From Virgibacillus siamensis (GTDB lineage Bacteria; Bacillota; Bacilli; Bacillales; Amphibacillaceae): a DNA stretch of 64,000 bases. The DNA lies in assembly GCF_900162695.1 (NCBI RefSeq), contig NZ_FUIH01000007.1, positions 2,356,001 through 2,420,000 on the forward strand, written 5' to 3'. The position numbers were made by a program, and so were the translations under genes. Of this stretch, positions 36,637 through 44,924 are shown one piece after another. The number at the start of each line of letters is the position of its first letter. The first letter of the stretch is position 1. The notes under the pieces are model-generated. The model was given only the letters and a program-made list of their open reading frames with translations, was not told where the DNA came from and ran no database searches.

Positions 36637-37539
36637 TTAGCTATAGTGAACCCATTTCTTTTGCAACCTGAATTGTATAATTGTAAGCACTAAAATAACG
36701 ATAAATAGGACAAACGCCATTGCCGCGGCTATTCCCTTATCACCTACTACAAAGGCATATTGATAAAATAAATAAATAATTGATTGGGCATTATCAATTG
36801 CTGGATTGGTTGGACTAACCATCATAAAAATAAAATCAAACACCTGGAATGCTCCAATGAACGATATAACGGTTACAAAAAAGATAGTAGGCGAAAGTAA
36901 TGGCAAGGTAATTCGAAAAAATGTATAGAATACTCCAGCACCATCCAACGATGCAGATTCATAGAGAGATTTAGGAATACCTTGAAGCCCGGATAACAAT
37001 ATAACCATATTGGTACCAATAACACTCCATGCTCCAACTACTATAATGGATATAAGTACCCAATCCGGGTCAGTCAACCAACTGGGACCGTGAATAGAAA
37101 ACCATCCCAAAATTTGATTGATAACACCATATTCGGAATTATATAGCCACTTCCAGATCATCCCGATTGCGGCGGGCATTGTAACAACAGGAAGAAAGTA
37201 TAGTGTCCGGTACAGTGTTAACCCCTTTATTTTTTGATTTAACAAAACTGCTACTATTATCGAGACGGCAATACTAAGCGGAACCATTAAAAATGCGTAT
37301 ATAAATGTATTCCTGAATGAATACCAAACATCCGGGTCTTCAAGCATTTGACTATAATTTTCCAAACCTGACCAGGTGTAATTACCGAATGCCCCCCACT
37401 CATTAAAACTGTAATAAAAGGTCTGAAGTACCGGGAAAATGTAAAAGATTAATAGACCCAATAGGGTTGGGGCTATGAATAAATAGCCCCAAAAGATATC
37501 ACTATTACGTATCTTATTAAAAATGTTATTATGTTCCAT
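36637..37539 (-). CDS. Sugar ABC transporter permease (MalF type)
   Basis: A 300-aa membrane protein with six predicted segments (first at ~17-38, IAPTLLGLLIFYIFPVLQTF). The EAA-type loop is ESASLDGAGVFYTFFRITLP (~200-220), a common variant in this class. It pairs with the next permease and follows the binding-protein gene by 20 bp. GGGGTGAT precedes the ATG. Confidence 0.92.
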   Translation of the reverse strand: MEHNNIFNKIRNSDIFWGYLFIAPTLLGLLIFYIFPVLQTFYYSFNEWGAFGNYTWSGLENYSQMLEDPDVWYSFRNTFIYAFLMVPLSIAVSIIVAVLLNQKIKGLTLYRTLYFLPVVTMPAAIGMIWKWLYNSEYGVINQILGWFSIHGPSWLTDPDWVLISIIVVGAWSVIGTNMVILLSGLQGIPKSLYESASLDGAGVFYTFFRITLPLLSPTIFFVTVISFIGAFQVFDFIFMMVSPTNPAIDNAQSIIYLFYQYAFVVGDKGIAAAMAFVLFIVILVLTIIQFRLQKKWVHYS

Positions 37540-37559
37540 TGAATCACCCCGATGAGTGG

Positions 37560-38825
37560 TTATTTCTGTTCCTCCGATAAAACGCTTTCCACTTTTTTAT
37601 CAATAACTTCACTGGCCTCTTCAATTGAAATTTGCCCAGACCATGCCTTAGCAATATTCTCCTGTACAATTGTTGACCACTTGGAGGTATCACGTGATAC
37701 AGGGTAAGGCTCGGACACTTCAGCCATATCCAAAAAAGCTTGAAGGTTAAATTCCGGTGTTGCTTCTACCCATGCATCTTGAGTTCCCTTATAGGCTGGA
37801 ATGATACCTGCTTCCGCTTGCATCTTGGCTGCTTTTTTTGAACTTAAAAATTTCACAAATTTCCATGCTGCGTCTTTGTTTTTTGAATTAGCAGCAATCA
37901 CATTACCCAAACCGTGAATAACATTGGATCTTTTTTGCATCTTTGGTAAAACTGCAACATCAGCATTTTTTAGTGTATATTCATTATTTTTAAACTCTGG
38001 AATCATATAGGATGCCTGAAATAACATAGCAACTTTACCAGATTCAAACATTGCATTTGCTTCAGTTGTTTCCATTTGTGCATGTGTTGGTGAAATTTTA
38101 TATTTGTCGATTAAATCATAATATTTCTGTAAGCCTTCTATTGTATTGGATTTGTCAAATCCCGCCTTCGTTTTGTCTTCGGATATAATATATCCGCCAT
38201 TAGATAGTATTACATTAAAATAACTGGCTTGAGGATCAGCTATTGATGCCGCTATCCCATAGATGCCTTTTGAAGAGTTAGTCAACTTTTTACCTGCCTT
38301 GATTAAATCATCCCAGGTCCATGACTTATCCGGATAATCTACTCCTGCCTTATCAAATAATTTTTTGTTATACCATAAACCGATCGTGTCATAATCTTTT
38401 GGCAGGGCATAAGTTTTATTATTAAATTGATATAGGCCCAACAACCCTTTGGGATATGGTGATAAATCGAGGTTATCATTTTTAATATATTCACCAATTG
38501 GCTCAATCATATTGTTAGCTGCATATTTCACGAAGTTAGGACCATTCATCCAAAAGACATCTGGCAGTTCGCCTCCCGCAGCTGCAGCATTAAGTTTAGT
38601 AAAATATTGATCATACGGAGTTAACTCAAGCTTTATATTTATATCTGGATGATCCTTGTTAAACTCTGTAATTAAGTCTTTCATTAAATTCTCTTGTTTT
38701 TTATCCCAATATGCATATCGTATTGTTTTTTCCCCATCTGCACCCTCTGTTTCGTTTCCTGAAGAGCAGGCTGAAATTAATAGAACCATTAACAGAATAC
38801 CGAAAACTGCCAATAATTTCTTCAA
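37560..38825 (-). CDS. Sugar ABC transporter substrate-binding lipoprotein
   Basis: A 421-aa family-1 binding protein with lipobox LISAC at ~17-21. Typical segments are IRYAYWDKKQENLMKDLI, LPDVFWMNGPN and DTIGLWYNKKLFDKAG. It uses a TTG start with AAAGGGTGAT upstream. Its promoter carries the motif shared with the genes at 40.7 and 44.3 kb, suggesting control by the LacI regulator at 41-42 kb. The ligand is unknown. Confidence 0.9.
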   Translation of the reverse strand: MKKLLAVFGILLMVLLISACSSGNETEGADGEKTIRYAYWDKKQENLMKDLITEFNKDHPDINIKLELTPYDQYFTKLNAAAAGGELPDVFWMNGPNFVKYAANNMIEPIGEYIKNDNLDLSPYPKGLLGLYQFNNKTYALPKDYDTIGLWYNKKLFDKAGVDYPDKSWTWDDLIKAGKKLTNSSKGIYGIAASIADPQASYFNVILSNGGYIISEDKTKAGFDKSNTIEGLQKYYDLIDKYKISPTHAQMETTEANAMFESGKVAMLFQASYMIPEFKNNEYTLKNADVAVLPKMQKRSNVIHGLGNVIAANSKNKDAAWKFVKFLSSKKAAKMQAEAGIIPAYKGTQDAWVEATPEFNLQAFLDMAEVSEPYPVSRDTSKWSTIVQENIAKAWSGQISIEEASEVIDKKVESVLSEEQK

Positions 38826-38919
38826 GTCATCACCCTTTCTATTAATCTTTAATCACTAAACAAACCTTAATTAAAACCTCCCTTTAATAGAATTATTCAT
38901 TTTTTAGTAAACTATTAAA

Positions 38920-38936
38920 TAAAATATTTATTAAAC
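38920..38936. promoter_or_regulatory. Operator-like site shared by neighbouring promoters (site C)
   Basis: TAAAATATTTATTAAAC at 38920-38936 is an exact 17-base match (inverted) to 44357-44373. It touches the -10 of the binding-protein operon. Confidence 0.6.
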
Positions 38937-38963
38937 ATTATCATATAAAAAGTAATTTGTCTA
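38935..38963 (-). promoter_or_regulatory. Promoter of second sugar ABC operon
   Basis: On the minus strand TAGACA (38963-38958), 17 bp, TAATGT (38940-38935), with an extended TG just before the -10. Confidence 0.5.
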
Positions 38964-38984
38964 TGGCGAATAGAGTGACACCTT

Positions 38985-39024
38985 TAATAAAAAACATCCC
39001 CACAGCTAAAAGCCATGAGGATGT
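38985..39024 (-). terminator. Terminator after oligopeptide-type binding protein gene
   Basis: A stem of about 14 bp with G-T pairs (ACATCC-CA-AGCT and partner) with a short loop is followed on the minus strand by TTTTTTA. Confidence 0.8.
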
Positions 39025-39038
39025 CCTGCAGATGTCTT

Positions 39039-40739
39039 CTAATGCTTATACACCTTTGCCTCTCTAAAGTACGTTTCAATACCAAAGCTTTGGAAAACGA
39101 TTCCTTCCACATATGGTTTTATGATCATGGATTCACCGCTCTGATAAGTTGGGATGGTATAGGCATTTTCAATTAATACTTTTTCAGCCTTTTTTAAAGC
39201 TTCCCAGCGTTTTTTCGGTTTTTGTTCCTTTGCATATTGACGTGCCTGATCAATTAACTTATCGTAATCATCTGTTTTCATGCCGACTGCATCATTTGGT
39301 CCTTGTGAATGCCAATATCCCAGAAAAGTCATCGGGTCTTTATAGTCAGGGCACCAGCCGGATCCGGCATCCAGTTCTTGCTTATGATTCTGAACATAGT
39401 CCAAATATGCATTCCATGGTAATTTTTTAATTGTGATGTTCAAACCATCCAGTTGTTCAAGCTGATTCGCCATGTATTCGCCCATTTCAGCTGCTGAATC
39501 GCCATCAGTTGTAACATATTCAACATCCAATTTATCAAATCCATGTTCTTTCTTGGCTTCTTCCCATAGTTTCTTTGCCTCTTCAACACCACCAGGAAGA
39601 TAATCCCCCGTACCTTCACGGAAGTCTTTTCCTTCTGGCCCCTTGGCAAAATCTTTTGGAACAACATATTGTGCCGGAATGGATCCGTTATTCAACAGCA
39701 CATTTACAAGGCTTTCACGATCGATTACCATAGACATGGCTTTTCGGACTTTAGCATACTTGAATTCAGGAACATTCTCTGCGTTTAACTGCCACCAGAA
39801 AATACAGTTCCCGGGCACCTGTTGAAAATCCGGTTTATCTTTATATGCATTTACCTGCTCAGATGAAAGAGAATCAACCTGAATTTCATCTGATTTATAA
39901 AGACTTAATTGTGTGTTTTTCTCTTTCACCACTTTAAAGGTCGCTTTCGTAATATTGACTTCATCGGCCGCATAATAATCCGGATTCTTCTCCAGCGTCC
40001 AACCAACACCATGATCCCAATTAGTCAGCTTATAAGGACCAATTGTAAGCAGATTTTCCGGTTCTTTCGCATAATTTTCACCTTGTTTCTTCACATAGTC
40101 CGCATTTAACGGAGCAAATTTATTAAAAGCCATTAAACTGGTAAAGTAAGGAATTGGTGATTCCAGTGTTACCTGTAAAGTTTGGTCATCAATTGCTTTG
40201 ACTCCCAGTTTATCCACTTGACCATAGATATCACTTTCTTCATTCATGATCTTATTCGCATTTTTCACATTGGCAATTCCCATAATGTATGCATATTGTG
40301 ATTTTGTTTTCGGGTCTATCAGACGCTGCCATGCAAAGACAAAGTCCTGGGCTGTCAGCGGATCCCCATTCGACCATTTTACATCTTCACGGATTTTAAA
40401 CGTGTAAACCGTTCCATCTTTGTTTTTCTTTGGCATTTCTGCAGCCATTTCGGGTACGATCTCTTTATTCTTAAAAGTAATCAATCCCGGGTGCGTACGC
40501 TGGAGTACCTCACCGGAAGTCGTGTCTGTCGCCATGGACAAATCAACTGTTGGCAAATCCGCTGTTCGCACAAAATGCAGCACCTGTTCGTCAGCAAGCT
40601 CTTCATTTTTTTGCTTTGATCCTTTTTCATCATTGGATGAATTCTCATTTTTACTGCCTGAATCACTGCATCCAACAACAAATAACCCAATTAAAAAAAC
40701 CAACAAGACTGCTAATGGCTTATAAAACTTCCCCTCCAT
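39039..40739 (-). CDS. Oligopeptide ABC transporter substrate-binding lipoprotein (OppA type)
   Basis: A 566-aa family-5 binding protein with lipobox VVGC. Typical features are LPTVDLSMATDTTSGEVL, YTFKIREDVKWSNGDPLTAQDF (in outline) and WCPDYKDPMTFLGYWHS. It is a single gene with its own promoter and terminator; no Opp permease or ATPase genes lie nearby, so it may feed a transporter encoded elsewhere. Placement between sugar operons and a shared operator motif suggest that the ligand could be a glycopeptide or amino-sugar compound (inference). Confidence 0.92.
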   Translation of the reverse strand: MEGKFYKPLAVLLVFLIGLFVVGCSDSGSKNENSSNDEKGSKQKNEELADEQVLHFVRTADLPTVDLSMATDTTSGEVLQRTHPGLITFKNKEIVPEMAAEMPKKNKDGTVYTFKIREDVKWSNGDPLTAQDFVFAWQRLIDPKTKSQYAYIMGIANVKNANKIMNEESDIYGQVDKLGVKAIDDQTLQVTLESPIPYFTSLMAFNKFAPLNADYVKKQGENYAKEPENLLTIGPYKLTNWDHGVGWTLEKNPDYYAADEVNITKATFKVVKEKNTQLSLYKSDEIQVDSLSSEQVNAYKDKPDFQQVPGNCIFWWQLNAENVPEFKYAKVRKAMSMVIDRESLVNVLLNNGSIPAQYVVPKDFAKGPEGKDFREGTGDYLPGGVEEAKKLWEEAKKEHGFDKLDVEYVTTDGDSAAEMGEYMANQLEQLDGLNITIKKLPWNAYLDYVQNHKQELDAGSGWCPDYKDPMTFLGYWHSQGPNDAVGMKTDDYDKLIDQARQYAKEQKPKKRWEALKKAEKVLIENAYTIPTYQSGESMIIKPYVEGIVFQSFGIETYFREAKVYKH

Positions 40740-40818
40740 CAAAAAACCTCCCCTATAAATTTAAAAAAACAAACATTACGTCTATTCCATCCCCTTCTGT
40801 TATTCACTAAATTTAGCA

Positions 40819-40841
40819 AGTAAATAATTTACTAATTTTTT
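40819..40841. promoter_or_regulatory. Operator-like palindrome at OppA-type gene (site A)
   Basis: A perfect palindrome AGTAAATAATTTACT at 40819-40833 continues into ATTTACTAATTTTTTAA, which resembles sites B and C. It lies directly downstream of the -10. Confidence 0.5.
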
Positions 40842-40843
40842 AA

Positions 40844-40872
40844 ATAATAGCATAAGCAGCAAAACTTGTCCA
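40844..40872 (-). promoter_or_regulatory. Promoter of OppA-type gene
   Basis: On the minus strand TGGACA (40872-40867), 17 bp, TATTAT (40849-40844). Confidence 0.7.
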
Positions 40873-40893
40873 GAATATGCGAAAAATTTACAA

Positions 40894-40930
40894 CAAAAAA
40901 ACGAAACCAGTCCTTTAAGCCCGGTTCCGT
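40894..40930 (-). terminator. Terminator after LacI-family gene
   Basis: A stem (ACGGAACCGG with a G-T-rich partner) is followed on the minus strand by GTTTTTTTG. It begins shortly after the LacI stop. Confidence 0.75.
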
Positions 40931-40947
40931 CTCCAACATGCTGTATC

Positions 40948-41964
40948 CTATTCGTTTCTATTATGCGCCATTTCCTGTTTCACACTCTTACGAACAACTA
41001 ATTTAGTCGAAACAAATACCTTTTTCGGGATACCTCTTCCTTCAAAACGCTCCGTTAACAAATCAACAGCAGTTTCTCCCATGAGTTCCGTATAAACTTT
41101 AATCGTGCTTAAAGACGGATAAACATATTTGGAAATCGACATATCATTGAGACCGATTAAACTGACTCTTTCCGGCACCTGGATACCATATTCATGCAAA
41201 GCACGCAGGCAGCCTATCGCCATTACATCACTGCTTGCGAAAATAGCGGTTGGCAGGTCATCATCCAATTCCTTAATAGCTTTTTCCATCAGATTATACC
41301 CATCATCAACAGAAAAAGATCCGACATATACAAAACGCTCTTCCAAAAGCCCATTTTCATGCATATATCGTTTAAATGTATTTTCGCGCAGATCTTCTAC
41401 AGCGTTTGTTTCCCCCGCAAGATACTCCCGGCCGCCAATAAATCCGATCCGGGTATGGTCTGTCGATAGAAAATAATCAATGATTTTTTTGGTCGCTTTT
41501 GCAAAGTCAATTACTACCGCATCAAACCTGTCTTCATCAGGGCTGTAATCAACAAATATGATATTTTCATTAATCGCAGTCAGTTCCTGTATCTGCTGTT
41601 CACTAAATTTCCCTACTGCGATAATCCCATCAATATCAGCGGCATTAATATCCCCGATATTATCAAAAAAATAAATGTCCGGAGTCAACTCCAACTGTTT
41701 ACATCGCTGTTCAATACCAAGTCTGATGGATAGATAATATAAATCACTTAGTTCCTCTTCTTCTGTATACCAATGGACAACGCCGATTTTTTGTCCGGCA
41801 TAGCGTTTCCCGTTTCGTTTTTTATATGAAAGTGCCTCTGCTGCCTCAAATACTTTTTTCCTTGTTTCATCCGCAACAGACAAGCTGGCATCATAATTTA
41901 ATACTCGTGACACCGTTGCCGAAGAAACTCCGGCCTTTTTTGCAATATCTTTAATGGTCGCCAT
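40948..41964 (-). CDS. LacI-family transcriptional regulator
   Basis: A 338-aa repressor. The N-terminal helix-turn-helix and hinge read ATIKDIAKKAGVSSATVSRV and so on (1-55), followed by a type-1 periplasmic-binding-fold effector domain (~60-330; DGIIAVGKFSEQQI, AIFASSDVMAIGCLRAL). AAGGAGA supports the start. Its gene lies between operons that share an operator-like motif, so it is their likely regulator. An extended -10 (TGCTATACT) is visible at 42011-42003. Confidence 0.93.
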   Translation of the reverse strand: MATIKDIAKKAGVSSATVSRVLNYDASLSVADETRKKVFEAAEALSYKKRNGKRYAGQKIGVVHWYTEEEELSDLYYLSIRLGIEQRCKQLELTPDIYFFDNIGDINAADIDGIIAVGKFSEQQIQELTAINENIIFVDYSPDEDRFDAVVIDFAKATKKIIDYFLSTDHTRIGFIGGREYLAGETNAVEDLRENTFKRYMHENGLLEERFVYVGSFSVDDGYNLMEKAIKELDDDLPTAIFASSDVMAIGCLRALHEYGIQVPERVSLIGLNDMSISKYVYPSLSTIKVYTELMGETAVDLLTERFEGRGIPKKVFVSTKLVVRKSVKQEMAHNRNE

Positions 41965-42002
41965 GTAAACATGTTCTCCTTCCGTTCAGCGGTGTTATGT
42001 TC

Positions 42003-42011
42003 AGTATAGCA
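42003..42011 (-). promoter_or_regulatory. Extended -10 box of LacI-family gene
   Basis: TGCTATACT on the minus strand; no good -35 is seen 17 bp upstream, as is common for extended -10 promoters. Confidence 0.45.
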
Positions 42012-42099
42012 TTTTATGCGATAATCATGCTGCATTTGACCGGCGGGAATCTGAACATGAAGCAGGACATCACTGAAAATGAACGTACAGCCCTAATTT

Positions 42100-43356
42100 T
42101 CAGATTTTATTTTCAGTCAAAAAAGCATCCAGTTCAATTGCCTTCCCATTCTCCAGCCTGGAGGCTTCAGCAGCGAACGCCAGCAAATGACTGTCCAATG
42201 ATACCACAGCTGAAGGAGTATCCGTATTCCTGTGACTTCTGACCTCCTGGAGAAAGTCCCTGACTATTGCCTCATCGCCACCACCATGGCCGCTCAACTG
42301 TTTCGCAAGATTAACGGTCGTTTCGTTTTGGGTAAGAAAATCAAAAACAGATATGGAATTCTCATCCATCTTGCCCCGAATTTCACCTTTTGTCCCCATT
42401 ATTTGCACGATTCTCGTTTGTTCCCTGGTGAAGCCGCACATACTGAACGTTGCGGTAGCCTCATTCTCAAACTCTAAATTAACAACCTGATGATCGACCA
42501 CATTATTATCAGATTGGTAGACACACTTTCCATATGGAGTTGTTTTCAGCGCCTCAATAATCCCTTCTCTTGAATGATCGGTGGTGAACTTTTTCGCCCA
42601 GCCTCTGCCTTCACCTAAGTAATAACGTCCGGCATGAAACGGACATTCATTTTCGACGGGACAGCCATCAAGACACCGCAATGGTGCCCCTTCTGGTTTA
42701 TTGGCTTCATTAAAATGCATAAGTGATCCGAACGAGCTGATATGTTTACACTTTTGCCCCATCAAATACATTAGTATATCCATGTCATGGCAGGATTTTT
42801 GCAAAATCATCGGACTCGATTCATCGCTGTTGTTCCAATTTCCCCGAACAAAACTGTGTGACATATGCAAAATCTCCACATTCTCGTTCAACTGAATCGA
42901 AACAATATCGCCTATATCCCCGCGGTCAATAATTTTTTTGATATTCCTCCAAAATGGCGTATACCGCAATACATGGCAAATGGTTAAAAGCTTATTATGT
43001 TTCGTTGCAGTATCCACCATTTCTATACATTCTTTCGGGTCAGGTGACATCGGTTTTTCCAGTAACACATGGTACCCGGCTTCAATGGCCCGTATTGTCG
43101 GCTGATAATGATACCGGTCCAGCGTACATACGAAGGCAACATCCGCATCGATGTTTTCTTCCAGCATGTCTTCCCATGTTTCGAAACAATTTTCTTCCGC
43201 AAGTCCATGAGCCTCGGCAAATGCCTTCCTTTTTTCGGGATTCAGCTCCGCCACAGCTACAAATTCAAGTTCATGCGGAAAAGACACTGCATACGGTCCA
43301 TACGCATTTGCACCACGGTCACCGGCTCCGATTAAAAGTGCTTTTATTTTTTTCAA
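42100..43356 (-). CDS. Gfo/Idh/MocA-family protein with cysteine-rich insert
   Basis: A 418-aa Rossmann-fold protein. It begins LIGAGDRGANAYGPYA (NAD site) and has the EKP signature in LLEKPMSPDP (~100). A cysteine cluster, RCLDGCPVENECPFHAGRYY (~225-244), is present; this occurs in a subset of the family and may bind metal. It uses a TTG start at 43356 with GGAGGAG 4-5 nt upstream. It follows the ROK kinase gene by about 20 bp, so the two are probably co-transcribed. Some NAD-dependent glycosidases (e.g. GH109) share this fold, so a hydrolase role is possible; oxidoreductase is the default call. Confidence 0.85.
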   Translation of the reverse strand: MKKIKALLIGAGDRGANAYGPYAVSFPHELEFVAVAELNPEKRKAFAEAHGLAEENCFETWEDMLEENIDADVAFVCTLDRYHYQPTIRAIEAGYHVLLEKPMSPDPKECIEMVDTATKHNKLLTICHVLRYTPFWRNIKKIIDRGDIGDIVSIQLNENVEILHMSHSFVRGNWNNSDESSPMILQKSCHDMDILMYLMGQKCKHISSFGSLMHFNEANKPEGAPLRCLDGCPVENECPFHAGRYYLGEGRGWAKKFTTDHSREGIIEALKTTPYGKCVYQSDNNVVDHQVVNLEFENEATATFSMCGFTREQTRIVQIMGTKGEIRGKMDENSISVFDFLTQNETTVNLAKQLSGHGGGDEAIVRDFLQEVRSHRNTDTPSAVVSLDSHLLAFAAEASRLENGKAIELDAFLTENKI

Positions 43357-43375
43357 TAAACTCTCCTCCTTTTTT

Positions 43376-44302
43376 TTATGAATCAATTCCCATACGCAAA
43401 GCGTGTTCACTTATAGCTTTTAGGCCTGCTCCGACAACTCCCGAATCTCCTTTCAACTGACTCATCTGCATCCTTGCCAAAGAATCTTTTTGCGCATCTA
43501 TTAAAAAATCACCGATCTCCGCTTTCAGCAATTCCAGTAAATACGGATGGTGATTCATCACACCACCACCGAATACAATTTTGTGAGGGTCAAGCAGACT
43601 GACAATCGAATAAACCCCGCCTGCAAGGTATCGCACTGCATCATTCAAGACAGTTTTCGTCTTTACATTTCCATTCTCATATTCCTGAAAAAATTCTTGT
43701 GCCGTCATATCAGCTCTCCCAAAACGTTTAACAGCAGTTTTCTGGATAGCCGGTCCTGATGCTGCATTTTCCAACCGTTGAATATTTTCCATACCTGAAT
43801 TACCAACCGGCAGTAAACCAAGTTCACCTGCAAAACCGGCACCACGCAGAAACGAGCCATTTTGAATGATGGAACAGGAAATGCCAGTGCTGACAGTTAC
43901 ATATACAAAGGTGTCTTCCTGATTCATATTTGCTGCCATCCACTCTGCAAAAGCTGCCATATAGACATCATTATCTATGACAACATGATCGAAACCAAAG
44001 TAATCTTGTAATCTGTCAGCAATCGGGAAATTTTTCCACTGCAGGTTATTTTGAAAAACAGCAACACCATTTTTCCGATCAACCTTGCCGGGGACCCCAA
44101 CCCCAATCCCATCCAACATGGAAACCGTAAAATGAGATTTTGAAAAAAGCCTTTGAATCGTGCAGATAACCTGATTAAACATTTCTTCCTTGTCATCCGG
44201 TTCGCTTGGCATTTCCGTCCGATGTAGAATGATTCCGTTTTGATCAAGGATTACTGCCGCGATTTTAGTACCGCCAATATCAACTCCTAAACTATATTTC
44301 AA
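43376..44302 (-). CDS. ROK-family sugar kinase lacking the zinc motif
   Basis: A 308-aa kinase with the ATP loop LGVDIGGTKIAAV (~5-17), the catalytic Asp in VVIDNDVYMAAFAEW and GISCSIIQNGSFLRGAGFAGE. After GAGFAGE the usual His and CxCGxxGC zinc motif are absent (ELGLLPVGNSGMENIQRLE instead). A TTG start at 44302 is preferred: GGGGTGA lies 6 nt upstream and the N-terminus (KYSLGVDIGG) then matches its paralogue at 49.3-50.3 kb. It precedes the Gfo/Idh gene. It probably phosphorylates a sugar released by this locus; no helix-turn-helix is present. Confidence 0.88.
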   Translation of the reverse strand: MKYSLGVDIGGTKIAAVILDQNGIILHRTEMPSEPDDKEEMFNQVICTIQRLFSKSHFTVSMLDGIGVGVPGKVDRKNGVAVFQNNLQWKNFPIADRLQDYFGFDHVVIDNDVYMAAFAEWMAANMNQEDTFVYVTVSTGISCSIIQNGSFLRGAGFAGELGLLPVGNSGMENIQRLENAASGPAIQKTAVKRFGRADMTAQEFFQEYENGNVKTKTVLNDAVRYLAGGVYSIVSLLDPHKIVFGGGVMNHHPYLLELLKAEIGDFLIDAQKDSLARMQMSQLKGDSGVVGAGLKAISEHALRMGIDS

Positions 44303-44356
44303 AAGCATTCACCCCAGTTTCTCATTTCTAAACACCCTATAATATGTAAAGTAAAA

Positions 44357-44373
44357 GTTTAATAAATATTTTA
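44357..44373. promoter_or_regulatory. Operator-like site shared by neighbouring promoters (site B)
   Basis: GTTTAATAAATATTTTA, the exact reverse complement of 38920-38936, lies about 13 bp downstream of the ROK -10. Confidence 0.6.
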
Positions 44374-44385
44374 CCTATGAATTTC

Positions 44386-44414
44386 ATCGTACCATCTGTT
44401 TTCTGATTTGTCTA
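44386..44414 (-). promoter_or_regulatory. Promoter of ROK kinase-Gfo/Idh operon
   Basis: On the minus strand TAGACA (44414-44409), 17 bp, TACGAT (44391-44386). Confidence 0.55.
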
Positions 44415-44508
44415 TTAAATAATGCCTTATTTGCATTCTTTCACGCTGTTTTATCAGCTTGTGAGTATTGGCAACACAAAGGATTCCTGGTTTTCCTCTC
44501 AAAGAACA

Positions 44509-44656
44509 AAAGCGCAAGCGCCCGTTTAGCAACGTACAAACTGGAGCACCCCGCAATGAGATAAAGGAAACACGGTGAGCTGGAAGCGAACCGATGTTGA
44601 CTTATCGTAGTGGAGGAGTGTGAAGTTTGCTAGTTGCTGGGCGCTGGAGCTGGACT
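44509..44656. repeat. ~148-bp dispersed element with inverted ends (AGCGCAAGCGCC type)
   Basis: It starts AGCGCAAGCGCCCGTTTAGC and ends with the imperfect complement GCTGGGCGCTGGAGCT. The GC-rich inside includes GTGGAGGAGTGTGAAG and shows no coding sense. I recall similar intergenic elements in many Bacillaceae genomes; mobility and function are unknown to me. Confidence 0.55.
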
Positions 44657-44722
44657 CGGCTGATTAGTTAATGTTAATTATCCACAGGTGAAAATTCTAC
44701 AATTTCCTGGACTAAAATCAAA

Positions 44723-44754
44723 CTGGCATGTTCACCTTCTCGGAAACATGCCAG
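44723..44754 (-). terminator. Terminator of sulfatase-GH35-FGE operon
   Basis: A perfect 10-bp stem (CTGGCATGTT/AACATGCCAG) is followed on the minus strand by TTTGATTTT. It lies about 170 bp past the FGE stop. Confidence 0.7.
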
Positions 44755-44813
44755 CAAATTCGTTTCGTTCATTTTTTCATATAATAATTCTGAAGGGGGC
44801 CGCTTTTGGCTGA

Positions 44814-44918
44814 GATTGTCACAGAATCGCCTGAAGTATTCACAGTTCCCGCTCAAGCCGTTACAAATTCATCTGAAGTTCACAATATTTCCGCTGAAAC
44901 TGTCACATATACAAGCAA
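44814..44918. repeat. Degenerate 21-bp tandem repeats, cluster 2
   Basis: Five 21-bp units begin at 44814, 44835, 44856, 44877 and 44898, of the form AGTTCACAA-N3-TTCCGCTGA, with TGTCACAGAAT variants. They stop just before the FGE stop codon at 44925. Confidence 0.75.
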
Positions 44919-44924
44919 AGTTCT

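Larger units (their letters stand above)
44303..44924. other. Repeat-rich intergenic region
   Basis: About 620 bp without a convincing gene. In order it holds the ROK promoter and operator-like site, a ~148-bp dispersed element, a terminator and 21-bp repeat cluster 2. Short frames here are repeat-derived. Confidence 0.6.

Noticed and set aside
44509..44656. tRNA or known structured RNA in the GC-rich stretch
   Set aside because: No cloverleaf or anticodon arm could be drawn; inverted ends fit a repeat element better.
44674..44856. 60-codon minus-strand frame before cluster 2
   Set aside because: It begins in the 21-bp repeats and crosses a terminator hairpin; no ribosome site, so not a gene.
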